NCBI RefSeq assembly: GCF_013113735.1
Contig: NZ_CP053346.1
Coordinates: 2,804,001-2,868,000, forward strand
Length of the DNA stretch: 64,000 nt
Direction: 5' to 3'
Origin: Sphingomonas sp. AP4-R1
GTDB taxonomy: Bacteria > Pseudomonadota > Alphaproteobacteria > Sphingomonadales > Sphingomonadaceae
The notes under the pieces were generated by a model. That model saw only the letters and a program-made list of their open reading frames with translations, was not told the DNA's origin and did not search any database. Positions 8,446 through 17,462 of this stretch are shown in pieces. Each line of letters begins with the position of its first letter. Positions within the stretch are counted from its first letter, which is position 1. The position numbers and the translations under genes were made by a program.

Positions 8446-10947
8446 TTAGAAGGAGACGGTGCCTTCGACGCCGAAGGTGCGCGGCATGTTAAAGTTGCCG
8501 TAGTCGCCCATGATGTTGCCGATGCTGCCGGTGGTCGCGCTCGTGGTCGGCGTGCCGGGCAGGCTGTTCGACGGATCACGACGATAGACGTAATCCTTGT
8601 CGAAGATGTTCCGGCCCCAGACGGAGACGGTCAGCTTCTGGCCGCCATCGCCCATCCGGATATCGGCCAGCGCGATGCGGCCGTTGAAGATGGTCGAGGA
8701 GTCGGCCTTCGTGGCGAACTGGTCGAAGGCCTGCGTGGCCTGCGCATAGTTGCCGTCGAAGTGGAAGCGCAGCTTGGCGCCCGCGCCGCCGACCGGCAGA
8801 TCATAATCGATCGAGGCGTTGGCCGCGTTGCGCGGCGTGAACACGATGAAGAAGCGCTGGTTGACGGTCGTGGTGGCGCCACCGGTGCTCACCGTGATCG
8901 GGACCAGCGGGATCTTCGTGTAGGTGTAGGCATAGCCCGCATTCAGCGTCAGCCCGGCGAGCGGACGGACCGTCATGTCGACCTCGACGCCGCGGATCTT
9001 GGTCTTGCCGGGCGCATTGATCGTGACGAGATTGTTGAAGCTCGACGACCCCAGGAACTGGATGTTGCTGATGTCGACCTGGCTATCCTTGCGATCCATG
9101 ATGTACGCCGCGACGTTCAGGCGCGCCTTGTGATCGAAGAAGTCGGTCTTGGCGCCGATTTCGTAGGACTTCACGTCCTCCGGATCGAACGCCTGATAGT
9201 TGATCGTGCGCGAGCTGGCGCCGCCGGCGCGGTAGCCGGTGGCATACTTCGCATAGAGATGGATGTTGTCCGTCGCGTCGAACGCCACGGTCGCCATCGG
9301 GTTGAAGCGGTTCCAGCTCTCGTCCAGCGGCTTGTAGCCGGCGTTCGTGGCGGCCGTCGGGTTCAGGGCGTAGGTGGTGCCGCGCGAGATGAGCAGCTGG
9401 CCCTTCTTCTTGTCGTTCGTGTAGCGGCCGCCGGCCGTGATGTGGATGCGGTCGGTCGCGTTCCAGGTGACCTGACCGTAAGCGGCGTAGCTCTTGGTCT
9501 TCACGGCCGAGGCGCGGTCGATATTGCGGCAGCCGAGCTCCGAGCCGAAGCCACCCGAACCGCGGCAGGAGTCGAGCACCAGATACTGGGCGACGCCGTT
9601 GACGAGGGCGACGCCGCTGGAGTTCGGCGTGGCGGCGTCATCCGTCACATGCTCGTTGAAGTAGAACAGGCCGGCGACATAATCGAAATTGCCGACCGAG
9701 CCGACCGCCTGCAGTTCCTGGCTGAACTGATCCTGGTGCAGCGAGGCGAGGCTGTAGCGGCTGAACTGGCAGGGCGAGGCGACGGTGCAGGCCGTGGTGA
9801 GGTTCACGACCGGCGGACGATGCGCGCCACCGGAGTTATCCCACTGGGTGACGTCCACGCCGCGCCATGCGGTGATCGCGCGCAGCTCGACCCAGTCGGC
9901 GGCCTTCCACTTCAGCTGGTTGGTGAAGCCATGCGTCTTGTCGACGCTGGGCTGCTGCGGCACGCCGATGTCGGCGGTGCGCATGCGCTTGTTGCCCTCG
10001 ACCACGACGCCCGGAAGCGTCGGGCGCACGGTGCCCGTCAGCGTGGTGTAGGCGGTGCCGGGCAGGTAGCAGTTCGGCGCGGCGGACTGAGCGCCGGCGG
10101 CGCAGCCGTTCGGGTTGTAGTTCAGCAGCTGGCTGTAGAACGGACTGTTCTTGTCCTTGGCGTAATCGACCGAGAAATCGTCGGTAATGTCCAGCTCGGA
10201 CGGCTTCCAGCGGACGGCGGCGCGGCCACCGACGCGGTCATAATAGCCCCAGCCGGTCTGGCCGGCCATCGGGTTCTTGGTGACGGCGCCCTGATACTGC
10301 TTGATCGCGTCGACCTTCAGCGCGAAATCGTGGAAGGCCGGCAGATCGATGTGGAGGTCGCCATTATAGGCGCCGAGATTGCCGATGCCGGCGGTCACGC
10401 GGCCGCCGAATTCGCCGGTCGGGGCCTTCGAGACGATGCTGAGCGCGCCGCCTTCGGTGTTACGACCGAAGAGGGTGCCCTGCGGACCCTTCAGGACTTC
10501 GATGCGCTCGATGTCGAACAGGCCGGCGTTCAGGCCGTGCTGACGGCCGAGATAGACGCCGTCGATGTAGATGCCGACGCCCTGTTCGCGGGCGGGCTGG
10601 TTGGCGTCGAGCGGCACGATGCCGCGGATGCCGATCGTGAGCGCCGACTGGCGGGCTTCGAAGGTGGCGACGCGGAGCGACGGCACCGAGCCGTCGGCCA
10701 TGTCGTAGAGGCTCTGGATGTGGCGATCCTCGATCGCGGCCGCGTTCACGACGCTGATCGAGATCGGGGTCTGCTGGAGGTTCGTCTCACGCTTGGTCGC
10801 GGTCACGACGATGTCGCCGAGCGCCTGATCTTCCGCTGCCGGTGCTTCGGCCGGAGCCGCATCGGCCGCTGCCGCCATGGCGGGCATCGCCAGAAGAATC
10901 GTCCCGCCGAGCATGAGCCCCGAGCGGAATCCTGCGCCAAATCGCAT
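8446..10947 (-). CDS. TonB-dependent outer-membrane receptor
   Basis: The product is 833 aa. It has a 26-residue signal peptide ending in AMAAA, a TonB box LGDIVVTATKRE near residues 42-53, a plug domain with the motifs SIRG-like (TIGIRGIVP), GIYIDGVYLGR and ERIEVLKGPQGTLFGRN, then a barrel ending in the canonical terminal Phe (GTVSF). This is the sphingomonad-type receptor with a long plug, used for varied substrates (sugars, aromatics, siderophores); the ligand cannot be inferred here because no catabolic or transport genes adjoin it. It is monocistronic, with a strong terminator just downstream. No Fur-like box was found in front of it. Confidence 0.93.
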   Translation of the reverse strand: MRFGAGFRSGLMLGGTILLAMPAMAAAADAAPAEAPAAEDQALGDIVVTATKRETNLQQTPISISVVNAAAIEDRHIQSLYDMADGSVPSLRVATFEARQSALTIGIRGIVPLDANQPAREQGVGIYIDGVYLGRQHGLNAGLFDIERIEVLKGPQGTLFGRNTEGGALSIVSKAPTGEFGGRVTAGIGNLGAYNGDLHIDLPAFHDFALKVDAIKQYQGAVTKNPMAGQTGWGYYDRVGGRAAVRWKPSELDITDDFSVDYAKDKNSPFYSQLLNYNPNGCAAGAQSAAPNCYLPGTAYTTLTGTVRPTLPGVVVEGNKRMRTADIGVPQQPSVDKTHGFTNQLKWKAADWVELRAITAWRGVDVTQWDNSGGAHRPPVVNLTTACTVASPCQFSRYSLASLHQDQFSQELQAVGSVGNFDYVAGLFYFNEHVTDDAATPNSSGVALVNGVAQYLVLDSCRGSGGFGSELGCRNIDRASAVKTKSYAAYGQVTWNATDRIHITAGGRYTNDKKKGQLLISRGTTYALNPTAATNAGYKPLDESWNRFNPMATVAFDATDNIHLYAKYATGYRAGGASSRTINYQAFDPEDVKSYEIGAKTDFFDHKARLNVAAYIMDRKDSQVDISNIQFLGSSSFNNLVTINAPGKTKIRGVEVDMTVRPLAGLTLNAGYAYTYTKIPLVPITVSTGGATTTVNQRFFIVFTPRNAANASIDYDLPVGGAGAKLRFHFDGNYAQATQAFDQFATKADSSTIFNGRIALADIRMGDGGQKLTVSVWGRNIFDKDYVYRRDPSNSLPGTPTTSATTGSIGNIMGDYGNFNMPRTFGVEGTVSF

Positions 10948-11084
10948 GTGTAACCCCCATTTGAAATTTCGTGATTGTCGGGGCGCGCTCTAGGGAAGGC
11001 CGATGACGCTTATGTGACAAGCGGCCCCGAAGTGTGACAGGGGATGAACGATATTGCAGGGCGTGCCAGGGCGGCGGAGGGCGC

Positions 11085-12284
11085 TTATTTTCCTGTTCCG
11101 GGAAGGCATTGGGCGGCGAGCGAGCGGTGGAATCGGCGGCAATCCCAATAGGGTGCCGCCGTCTGGAGGATGCTGCTGCGGCGATAGAGGAAAGCCAGTG
11201 ATCGCAACGCGATAGGCGTGATCGGGAAGGCGCGGGGAACCTCGTCCACACTGGTCCATCCCATCACGATGCAATCGGGTTTTCGAGTGCAGATGGTGAA
11301 GCCCAGCACGGCATAGCTGCCCGGATTGGCGGACGGATTCAGCTGCAGGATATACTGGCCTGCCTCCTCGTCCTTGAGGCGGACGACCGCGCCGTGCAGG
11401 GCCGATTCGGGCACGCCTGTAACGAAATGTTGCTGGAGCGGGGGCTGCGGGAGAGGCGCCCCGTCATCATCGCGCGGCACGAACGGCGCGGTGCCGGGGA
11501 CGAGGCCGGCGAAAGCGGCGACTCGCGGATCGATCGACTCGCTGCCCCGTCCGGCCGCGACGAAACTGGCGGGCAGGCCCCAGCGGCCGGGCCAGCGATA
11601 GAAGATATGCGGCGCCACCACCGCGATCTTGGCCAGGCTCGGCCCCCAATAGGGCACGACATAATCGGCATGATAATGGGTGGCGGTGCCGACCTCTTTC
11701 ACGACACGCCCGTCGAGCGCGTGGGCGGCGATCGCGGTGGCGCGCGCCCAGGCTGCGGGCGCGGGCGTGCGGGCGAGCGCGCCATCGCAGGTGAAGGTGA
11801 ACTGGCAGCCGGTGTGCCGTTCCGATCCCTGGAACACGACGCCGCAGACCGTCTTCGGGAAGGCCGGGTGGCGCAGGCGATTGAGCACGACCTGTGCGAC
11901 CGCCGCCTCGCCCGCAGGATCATCGCCGGCTTCGAAGAGGACGGCGGCGGCGAGGCAGGCGGTGGCGCGCGCCCGATCGGCCGGATCGCCCGCAAAGCGG
12001 AAGGGCGGGGCGGGGACGAGCCGGCCGGCGACAAGCGGCACGGTGGCGTTGAAGGCGCGGGCTTCGTCGGCACTCATGTCCGCATATTCGATCGGTTCGA
12101 CCGGAGGCGGCGCGGTGGTGGGGACGATGCGCTTGCCCGGCAGGCTCCGCGCGATCGGCACCGGCTTGCGGGGGAGCGGGGCGGAGCTGCCGAAGCCGAT
12201 GCTCAGCGCCACGATCGCGATCAGGATCGCCAGGCCGAGCAGCAGGAAGCCGCCGAGCGCCAGCCTGTCTACGCGCGTCGTCAT
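11085..12284 (-). CDS. Cell-wall hydrolase of the SleB family
   Basis: Translation from the ATG giving MTTRVDRLALGG yields 399 aa; an upstream in-frame ATG would run back into the deacetylase gene. A single membrane helix (about residues 8-30) is followed by a Pro-rich linker and the SleB (Hydrolase_2) domain, about residues 95-235, with the probable catalytic Glu in AAVLFEAGDDPAGEAAVAQV and the conserved VCGVVFQG, CQFTFTCDG and THYHADYV stretches. SleB enzymes cleave peptidoglycan as lytic transglycosylases. A further 160 residues, of unknown role, follow the catalytic domain. The gene starts 10 bases after the deacetylase stop codon and is probably co-transcribed with it. Confidence 0.88.
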   Translation of the reverse strand: MTTRVDRLALGGFLLLGLAILIAIVALSIGFGSSAPLPRKPVPIARSLPGKRIVPTTAPPPVEPIEYADMSADEARAFNATVPLVAGRLVPAPPFRFAGDPADRARATACLAAAVLFEAGDDPAGEAAVAQVVLNRLRHPAFPKTVCGVVFQGSERHTGCQFTFTCDGALARTPAPAAWARATAIAAHALDGRVVKEVGTATHYHADYVVPYWGPSLAKIAVVAPHIFYRWPGRWGLPASFVAAGRGSESIDPRVAAFAGLVPGTAPFVPRDDDGAPLPQPPLQQHFVTGVPESALHGAVVRLKDEEAGQYILQLNPSANPGSYAVLGFTICTRKPDCIVMGWTSVDEVPRAFPITPIALRSLAFLYRRSSILQTAAPYWDCRRFHRSLAAQCLPGTGK

Positions 12285-12294
12285 GCGGGGCGGC

Positions 12295-13221
12295 TCATGT
12301 TTGGGAGGGATAAGCGGGCGCCGAGGCGGCCTCGGCCAGCGCGAGGATGGTGGCGGCGTGACGCGCGCCGAGGGCGTGCATGTCGGGTCCGTAGCCGCCG
12401 CCGAGCGTACTCGCGAGCGGGATGCCGCGGTGCAGCGCATGGTTCATCACCATCCGGTCGCGCGCCAGCAATCCTTCCGAAGACAAAGCGAGGCGGCCGA
12501 GTCGATCGTCGCCATGCGGATCGACGCCGGCTTGATAGAGCAGCAAATCCGCTGAAAATCTGTCGAGAACCTTGTTCAAGGTTTCGGAAAGAATTGCGAG
12601 ATAGGTTTCGTCGCCGGTTCGGTCGGGAAGTGGGACGTCGAGCGATGACCGGGCCTTGCGGACAGGAAAATTTCTTTCGGCGTGGAGCGATACGGTGAAA
12701 ATATCATCGCGCCCGGCCGTCAATACAGCCGTTCCGTCGCCCTGATGAACATCCAGATCCACAATGAGGATGCGCTGCGCATCGCCCTCGGCGATCAGCC
12801 GGTTGGCGGCGATGGCGAGATCGTTCAGCACGCAATAGCCCGCGCCCGTATCGGGCAGCGCATGATGGCTGCCGCCCGCGATATTGGCGGCATAGCCGTA
12901 ATGGAGCGCGAGGCGTGCGGCGAGGAAGGTGCCGCCGACCGTGAGCTGCGAGCGGCGGGCGATGGCGGGCGTGACGGCATAGCCGATCCGGCGCTCCTTT
13001 TCGGGCGGCACGGACGCGGTGAGGACCTGTTCGGCATAGAGGGGATCGTGGACGGCGGCGATCCATTCGGCGGCCATCGGCTCCGGCGCATGGACCCGCA
13101 TCGGCACGGCGCTTTCGCGCAAAGCCGCCAGCACGCACGCATATTTATCCGGCAAAAGCGCGCCGTTCTGGAAGCGCGGCACGAAATAGTCCGGATGGTG
13201 ACAGATGTTGAGCGGAACGAT
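12295..13221 (-). CDS. Histone-deacetylase-family hydrolase (start codon non-standard)
   Basis: A zinc amidohydrolase of the HDAC/acetoin-utilisation family, probably removing acetyl groups from polyamines or proteins. From the proposed start it is 308 aa, the normal family length. Motifs seen are HHPDYFVP, GGSHHALPD (tandem His 119-120), DLDVHQGDGT (metal ligands Asp155/His159 and neighbours), YQAGVDPHGDD (metal ligand Asp) and GGGY near the end. The first beta-strand (VPLNICHHP) must be included, but the frame has no ATG, GTG or TTG near it: the nearest are GTG inside HHPDYFV (which would delete the first strand) and an ATG more than 300 bases upstream that overlaps the next gene. An AAAGAGG sequence lies six bases before an ATC at 13221, so I place the start there. 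Confidence 0.8.
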   Translation of the reverse strand: MVPLNICHHPDYFVPRFQNGALLPDKYACVLAALRESAVPMRVHAPEPMAAEWIAAVHDPLYAEQVLTASVPPEKERRIGYAVTPAIARRSQLTVGGTFLAARLALHYGYAANIAGGSHHALPDTGAGYCVLNDLAIAANRLIAEGDAQRILIVDLDVHQGDGTAVLTAGRDDIFTVSLHAERNFPVRKARSSLDVPLPDRTGDETYLAILSETLNKVLDRFSADLLLYQAGVDPHGDDRLGRLALSSEGLLARDRMVMNHALHRGIPLASTLGGGYGPDMHALGARHAATILALAEAASAPAYPSQT

Positions 13222-13351
13222 CGCGTGCCTCTTTACTTGGACTGTTGGCGCGTACGATCCGCGCGCCGCCGGGCTGAACCCGCACGATCGGGGATGGTTG
13301 CGCGCTGCTCCTGTACAGCAGGTGCGGCATCGGCGAGAATAGAGAGATAGT

Positions 13352-15661
13352 ATGGAAAGCGCCCCTGGCCTCGTGATCACCGGATCGCACGATCCGATCC
13401 TCGTGACGATCTCGCTGCTGATCGCGGTGGTGACGTCCTTCACCGCGCTGGATCTGGCCGGTCGCGTGCGCGCGGCGGACGGCTGGACGCGGCGGCTGTG
13501 GCTGGCCGCCGCCGCCGTGGCGATGGGCGGTGGCATCTGGGCGATGCATTTCGTGGCGATGCTCGCGCTCGTGATGCCGGGCATGGCGCTAAGCTACGAT
13601 GTCGGGCTGACCCTGCTCTCGCTGCTGGTGGCGATCGGGGCGACGGGGATCGCCTTCGTCGCGCGGGATCGTCTGGGCATCCGATATGGCGGGCTGGTCC
13701 TCGCCGGCCTGTTGATGGGCGGCGGCGTTGCTGCGATGCACTATATCGGCATGGCCGCGATGCGGATGGAGATGAGCCTGCGTTACGATCCCCCGCTGGT
13801 GATCCTGTCGGTTCTCATCGCGGTGGGCGCGGCATCGGCGGCGCTCTGGCTGTCGGACCGGCGCAGCGCGCTGTATGAGCGGATCGGGGCGGCGCTGCTG
13901 ATGGGCGTCTCGATCGCGGGCATGCATTATACCGGCATGGCCGCCGCGACGTTCGTGGCGGCGCCCTCGATGGCGATGAAGATCGGGGTGCCCGGCGTCG
14001 GCCAGCCCGGCCTCGCTCTGTCCGTATCGGCGGCGGCTTTCCTGATCCTGTTCATGGCGCTGGTGGCGGCGATGTTCGACCGGCGGTTCGTCTCGATGGC
14101 CGAGCGCGAGGCGGATGCGCTGCGCGAGAGCGAGGAGCGCTTCCGCACGCTGTATCTCGGCACGCCGCTGCCGCTCCATTCGCTCGACGAACAGGGCAAT
14201 ATCGAGCGCGTCAGCGACATGTGGCTCCAGCTGATGGGTTATACGGCGGACGAGGTGATCGGCCGGCCCTTCATCAATTTCATGACGGAGGCGTCCGCGC
14301 GCCAGCGGCGGCTGCAGGATTGGCCGGAGCTGCTGGAGAAGGGCGAACTCAGCCCGCGTGAATATCGCATCGTCACCAAGGAAGGGCGCTTCCTCGATAT
14401 CGTCTGCACGGCCCGCGTCGAATATGACGCGAACGGGAATGTGCGCCACGTTCTGGGCGGCATCACCGACGTGACCGAGCGCAAGCGCGCCGAAGAGGCG
14501 CTGCGGCAGGCGCAGAAGATCGAGGCGATCGGCCAGCTCACGGGCGGCGTCGCCCATGATTTCAACAATCTGCTGGCCGTCATCACCGGCAATCTGGAGT
14601 TGCTGCAAAAGCGGACGGACGGCGATCCGCGCGCCGCCCGGCATGTCGCGAGCGCGCTGGAGGGCGCGCATCGCGGCGCCGCGCTGACGCAGCGCCTGCT
14701 GGCCTTCGCGCGCCGGCAGGATTTGCGGCCGGAGCCGGTCGACGTGCCCGAACTGGTGCGTGGCATGACGGACATGCTCCAGCGGTCGCTCGGGCCGATG
14801 GTGCGGGTGGAGACGCATTTTCCGCTGCGCCTGCCCACCGCCAAGGTGGACGCGCACCAGCTGGAAATGGCGTTGCTCAATCTGGCGGTGAATGCGCGCG
14901 ACGCGATGCCGGACGGCGGCCTGCTGGACATCACGGCGTCCGAGGAACTCGCGCCGGGCGGCGAAAACGGTCTGGTCGCGGGCCGCTACGTCAAGCTGAC
15001 GCTGGCGGACAGCGGCCAGGGGATGGATGCCGAGACGCTGGCGCGCGCGGTGGATCCCTTCTTCACCACGAAGGGCGTCGGCAAGGGGACCGGGCTGGGC
15101 CTGTCGATGGTGCAGGGGCTGGCCGCGCAATCGGGCGGGCGCCTGCTGCTCAAGAGCAAGGTGGGGCAGGGCACCGTCGCCTCGCTTTACCTGCCCGTGG
15201 CGACCGATGCCGTGGCGACGGCCGCCCCGCCCGAGGAAGAGGGCGAGGTTCCGCCGATGCCCGCGCTCACCATCCTCGTGGTGGATGACGATCCGCTGGT
15301 GCTGGGCAATACGGTCGCGCTGCTGGAAGATCTAGGCCACCGGGTCATCACCGCCTCGTCGGGACCGGAGGCGCTGGACCGGCTGACCTTCGACGCGGCG
15401 CCGGACATGATCGTCACCGACCAGCTAATGCCGGGCATGACCGGGATGGAACTGATCAAGCGGATCGAGGTGGAGCGACCCGGCCTGCCGGTGCTGCTGG
15501 TGAGCGGCTATGCCGACATGGCGCCGTCGATGGCGCCGCACGTCCACTTTCTCTCCAAACCCTTCACGCAGCGCCTGCTGGCGCGTGCGGTCCGGCTGGC
15601 GGCGGGATCGGCCGAGGTGATCCCGCTGCGTCGACGCAGGGCGCGACCGAGCAAGATCTGA
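13352..15661 (+). CDS. MHYT-domain hybrid sensor histidine kinase
   Basis: A 769-aa inner-membrane signalling protein. Residues about 15-250 hold an MHYT sensor with repeated membrane helices and the motifs AMHFVAM, AMHYIGM and GMHYTGM; MHYT domains are proposed to bind metal and sense oxygen, CO or NO. A PAS domain follows (about 258-380), then HisKA with the phospho-acceptor His402 in VAHDFNN, an HATPase domain (about 490-625; [19 protein letters not shown]), and a C-terminal receiver with Asp690 in VTDQLMPGM and the conserved Lys in LSKPF. The kinase belongs to the [13 protein letters not shown] class. No partner regulator lies next to it. It is divergent from the deacetylase gene. Confidence 0.93.
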   Translation: MESAPGLVITGSHDPILVTISLLIAVVTSFTALDLAGRVRAADGWTRRLWLAAAAVAMGGGIWAMHFVAMLALVMPGMALSYDVGLTLLSLLVAIGATGIAFVARDRLGIRYGGLVLAGLLMGGGVAAMHYIGMAAMRMEMSLRYDPPLVILSVLIAVGAASAALWLSDRRSALYERIGAALLMGVSIAGMHYTGMAAATFVAAPSMAMKIGVPGVGQPGLALSVSAAAFLILFMALVAAMFDRRFVSMAEREADALRESEERFRTLYLGTPLPLHSLDEQGNIERVSDMWLQLMGYTADEVIGRPFINFMTEASARQRRLQDWPELLEKGELSPREYRIVTKEGRFLDIVCTARVEYDANGNVRHVLGGITDVTERKRAEEALRQAQKIEAIGQLTGGVAHDFNNLLAVITGNLELLQKRTDGDPRAARHVASALEGAHRGAALTQRLLAFARRQDLRPEPVDVPELVRGMTDMLQRSLGPMVRVETHFPLRLPTAKVDAHQLEMALLNLAVNARDAMPDGGLLDITASEELAPGGENGLVAGRYVKLTLADSGQGMDAETLARAVDPFFTTKGVGKGTGLGLSMVQGLAAQSGGRLLLKSKVGQGTVASLYLPVATDAVATAAPPEEEGEVPPMPALTILVVDDDPLVLGNTVALLEDLGHRVITASSGPEALDRLTFDAAPDMIVTDQLMPGMTGMELIKRIEVERPGLPVLLVSGYADMAPSMAPHVHFLSKPFTQRLLARAVRLAAGSAEVIPLRRRRARPSKI

Positions 15662-15671
15662 CGATCGGGCA

Positions 15672-17270
15672 TCACGGCACCAGGATCGTGTCCTTCGCCT
15701 CCGGCAGCATCTCCGGATAATCGAGCGTGTAGTGGAGCCCGCGGCTTTCCTTGCGGTGGAGCGCGGAGCGGACGATCAGGTCGGCCACGTCGACGAGGTT
15801 GCGCAGCTCGATCAGGTCGGCCGTCACGCGATAATTGCCGTAATAATCGGCGACTTCGTGGCGCAGCATGTCGACGCGGTGCTTGGCGCGTTCCAGCCGC
15901 TTGGTGGTGCGGACGATGCCGACATAATCCCACATGAAGCGGCGGATCTCGCGCCAGTTGTGCTGGACGACGACGTCCTCGTCGGCCTCCGACACGCGGC
16001 TTTCGTCCCACGCGCGGATCGGCGGCGGGGCCGGGAAGCGATCCCACTGCGCGAGGATGTCGCGCGCGGCCGCCTCACCGAAGACGAGGCATTCGAGCAG
16101 CGAATTGCTGGCGAGGCGGTTCGCGCCGTGCAGGCCGGACTGGGTGCATTCGCCCGCCGCATAGAGGCCGGGCAGATCGGTGCGGCCGTCGAGGTCCACG
16201 ACGATGCCGCCGCAGGTGTAATGCTGGGCGGGGACGACCGGGATCGGCTCGCGCGTCATGTCGATGCCGAGCGAGATCAGCCGCGCGTCGATATTGGGGA
16301 AATGCTCGCGGATGAAGGCCGAGGGCATGTGGCTGATATCAAGATGCACGTAATCGAGGCCGAAGCGCTTGATCTCGTGATCGATCGCGCGGGCGACGAT
16401 ATCGCGCGGGGCCAGCTCCGCGCGGGGATCGAAATCGGGCATGAAGCGGTGGCCGCCATTGGGCACGCCCGGCGGCAGCTTCAGGTGGCCGCCTTCGCCC
16501 CGCACCGCCTCTGTGATCAGGAAGTTCTTCACGTCCAGATTCCATAGGCAGGTCGGATGGAATTGCATGAATTCCATATTCGAGACGCGGCAGCCCGCGC
16601 GCCACGCCATCGCGATGCCGTCGCCGGTGGCACCCCGGGGCGCGGTGGAATAGAGATAGGTACGGCCGGCGCCGCCGGTGGCGAGGATCGTGGCGCGCGC
16701 GGTGAAGAGCTCCACCCGGCCCGTCTCGCGATCCAGCGCATAGACGCCCCAGACATGGCCCTCGGCCGAATAGCGTTCGCCGTGGCGGCCGGTGACGAGA
16801 TCGACGGCGGCATGATTGGCGACGAGCGTGATGTTCGGATGTGCGGTGGCGGCGGCCTCCAGCGAGCGCTGGACGGCGGCGCCGGTGGCGTCATCCACAT
16901 GGACGATGCGACGGTGGCTGTGCCCGCCCTCGCGCGTGAGATGCAGCGCGCCATGATCGACGGTGAAGGGGACGCCGAGCCTGGCGAGCCGCTCGATCGC
17001 GATCGGCGCGTTCTCGACCACATATTCCACGGTACGGCGATCGTTCAGGCCCGCGCCCGCGACCATCGTATCCTCGATATGGCTTTCGAACGTGTCGCCT
17101 TCTTCCAGCACGGCGGCGATGCCGCCCTGTGCCCAGGCGGTGGAGCCTTCGGACAGCCCGCCCTTGGCGAGAACGCCTACCCTGACGTGATCCGCAAGAT
17201 GGAGGGCGGCGGTGAGCCCGGCCGCGCCGGAACCGACGATGAGAACGTCGAAATCGTGAGGAACGCTCAA
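15672..17270 (-). CDS. nadB: L-aspartate oxidase
   Basis: The FAD enzyme oxidises L-aspartate to iminoaspartate, the first step of NAD synthesis. The 532-aa frame from TTG at 17270 begins VPHDFDVLIVGSGAAGL (Rossmann FAD site), with STAWAQGG, HSHRRIVHVDD, the fumarate-reductase-type catalytic Arg region DPRAELAPRD, and YTCGGI. TTG is preferred because an AGAGGG ribosome binding site stands seven bases before it and an upstream ATG at 17375 adds an unrelated 35-residue leader. The quinolinate synthase and NadC genes usually found beside nadB are not in this window. It ends ten bases past the stop of the facing MHYT kinase gene, so the two converge. Confidence 0.95.
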   Translation of the reverse strand: MSVPHDFDVLIVGSGAAGLTAALHLADHVRVGVLAKGGLSEGSTAWAQGGIAAVLEEGDTFESHIEDTMVAGAGLNDRRTVEYVVENAPIAIERLARLGVPFTVDHGALHLTREGGHSHRRIVHVDDATGAAVQRSLEAAATAHPNITLVANHAAVDLVTGRHGERYSAEGHVWGVYALDRETGRVELFTARATILATGGAGRTYLYSTAPRGATGDGIAMAWRAGCRVSNMEFMQFHPTCLWNLDVKNFLITEAVRGEGGHLKLPPGVPNGGHRFMPDFDPRAELAPRDIVARAIDHEIKRFGLDYVHLDISHMPSAFIREHFPNIDARLISLGIDMTREPIPVVPAQHYTCGGIVVDLDGRTDLPGLYAAGECTQSGLHGANRLASNSLLECLVFGEAAARDILAQWDRFPAPPPIRAWDESRVSEADEDVVVQHNWREIRRFMWDYVGIVRTTKRLERAKHRVDMLRHEVADYYGNYRVTADLIELRNLVDVADLIVRSALHRKESRGLHYTLDYPEMLPEAKDTILVP

Positions 17271-17462
17271 CCCGGAACCCTCTTCTGTCTTCCCGGAAGA
17301 GTGAGCCGCTAGGCCTGCCGAAGGCCGGTTGCAAGCCGTGCATGTGGGGAACAAGCGGTTCGCCGCGCGTTCCATGTCACAGGACGCGGTTTCGTCGCGG
17401 AGTCAGCGGGTGTTCAAGCGCCCCGTTCCGGGATGGTCCCGACCAGCAGAGTGAGCGTGAGC

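Noticed and set aside
8347..10953. Long plus-strand open frame opposite the large receptor gene
   Set aside because: The minus strand encodes a complete TonB-dependent receptor with signal peptide and C-terminal Phe; the opposite frame has low-complexity Arg/Ala/Val composition.
17433..17462. Earlier ATG for the OpgC-like acyltransferase
   Set aside because: The preceding CCGGG lies too close to act as a ribosome binding site, and the extra 10 residues add nothing to the family pattern; not fully excluded.
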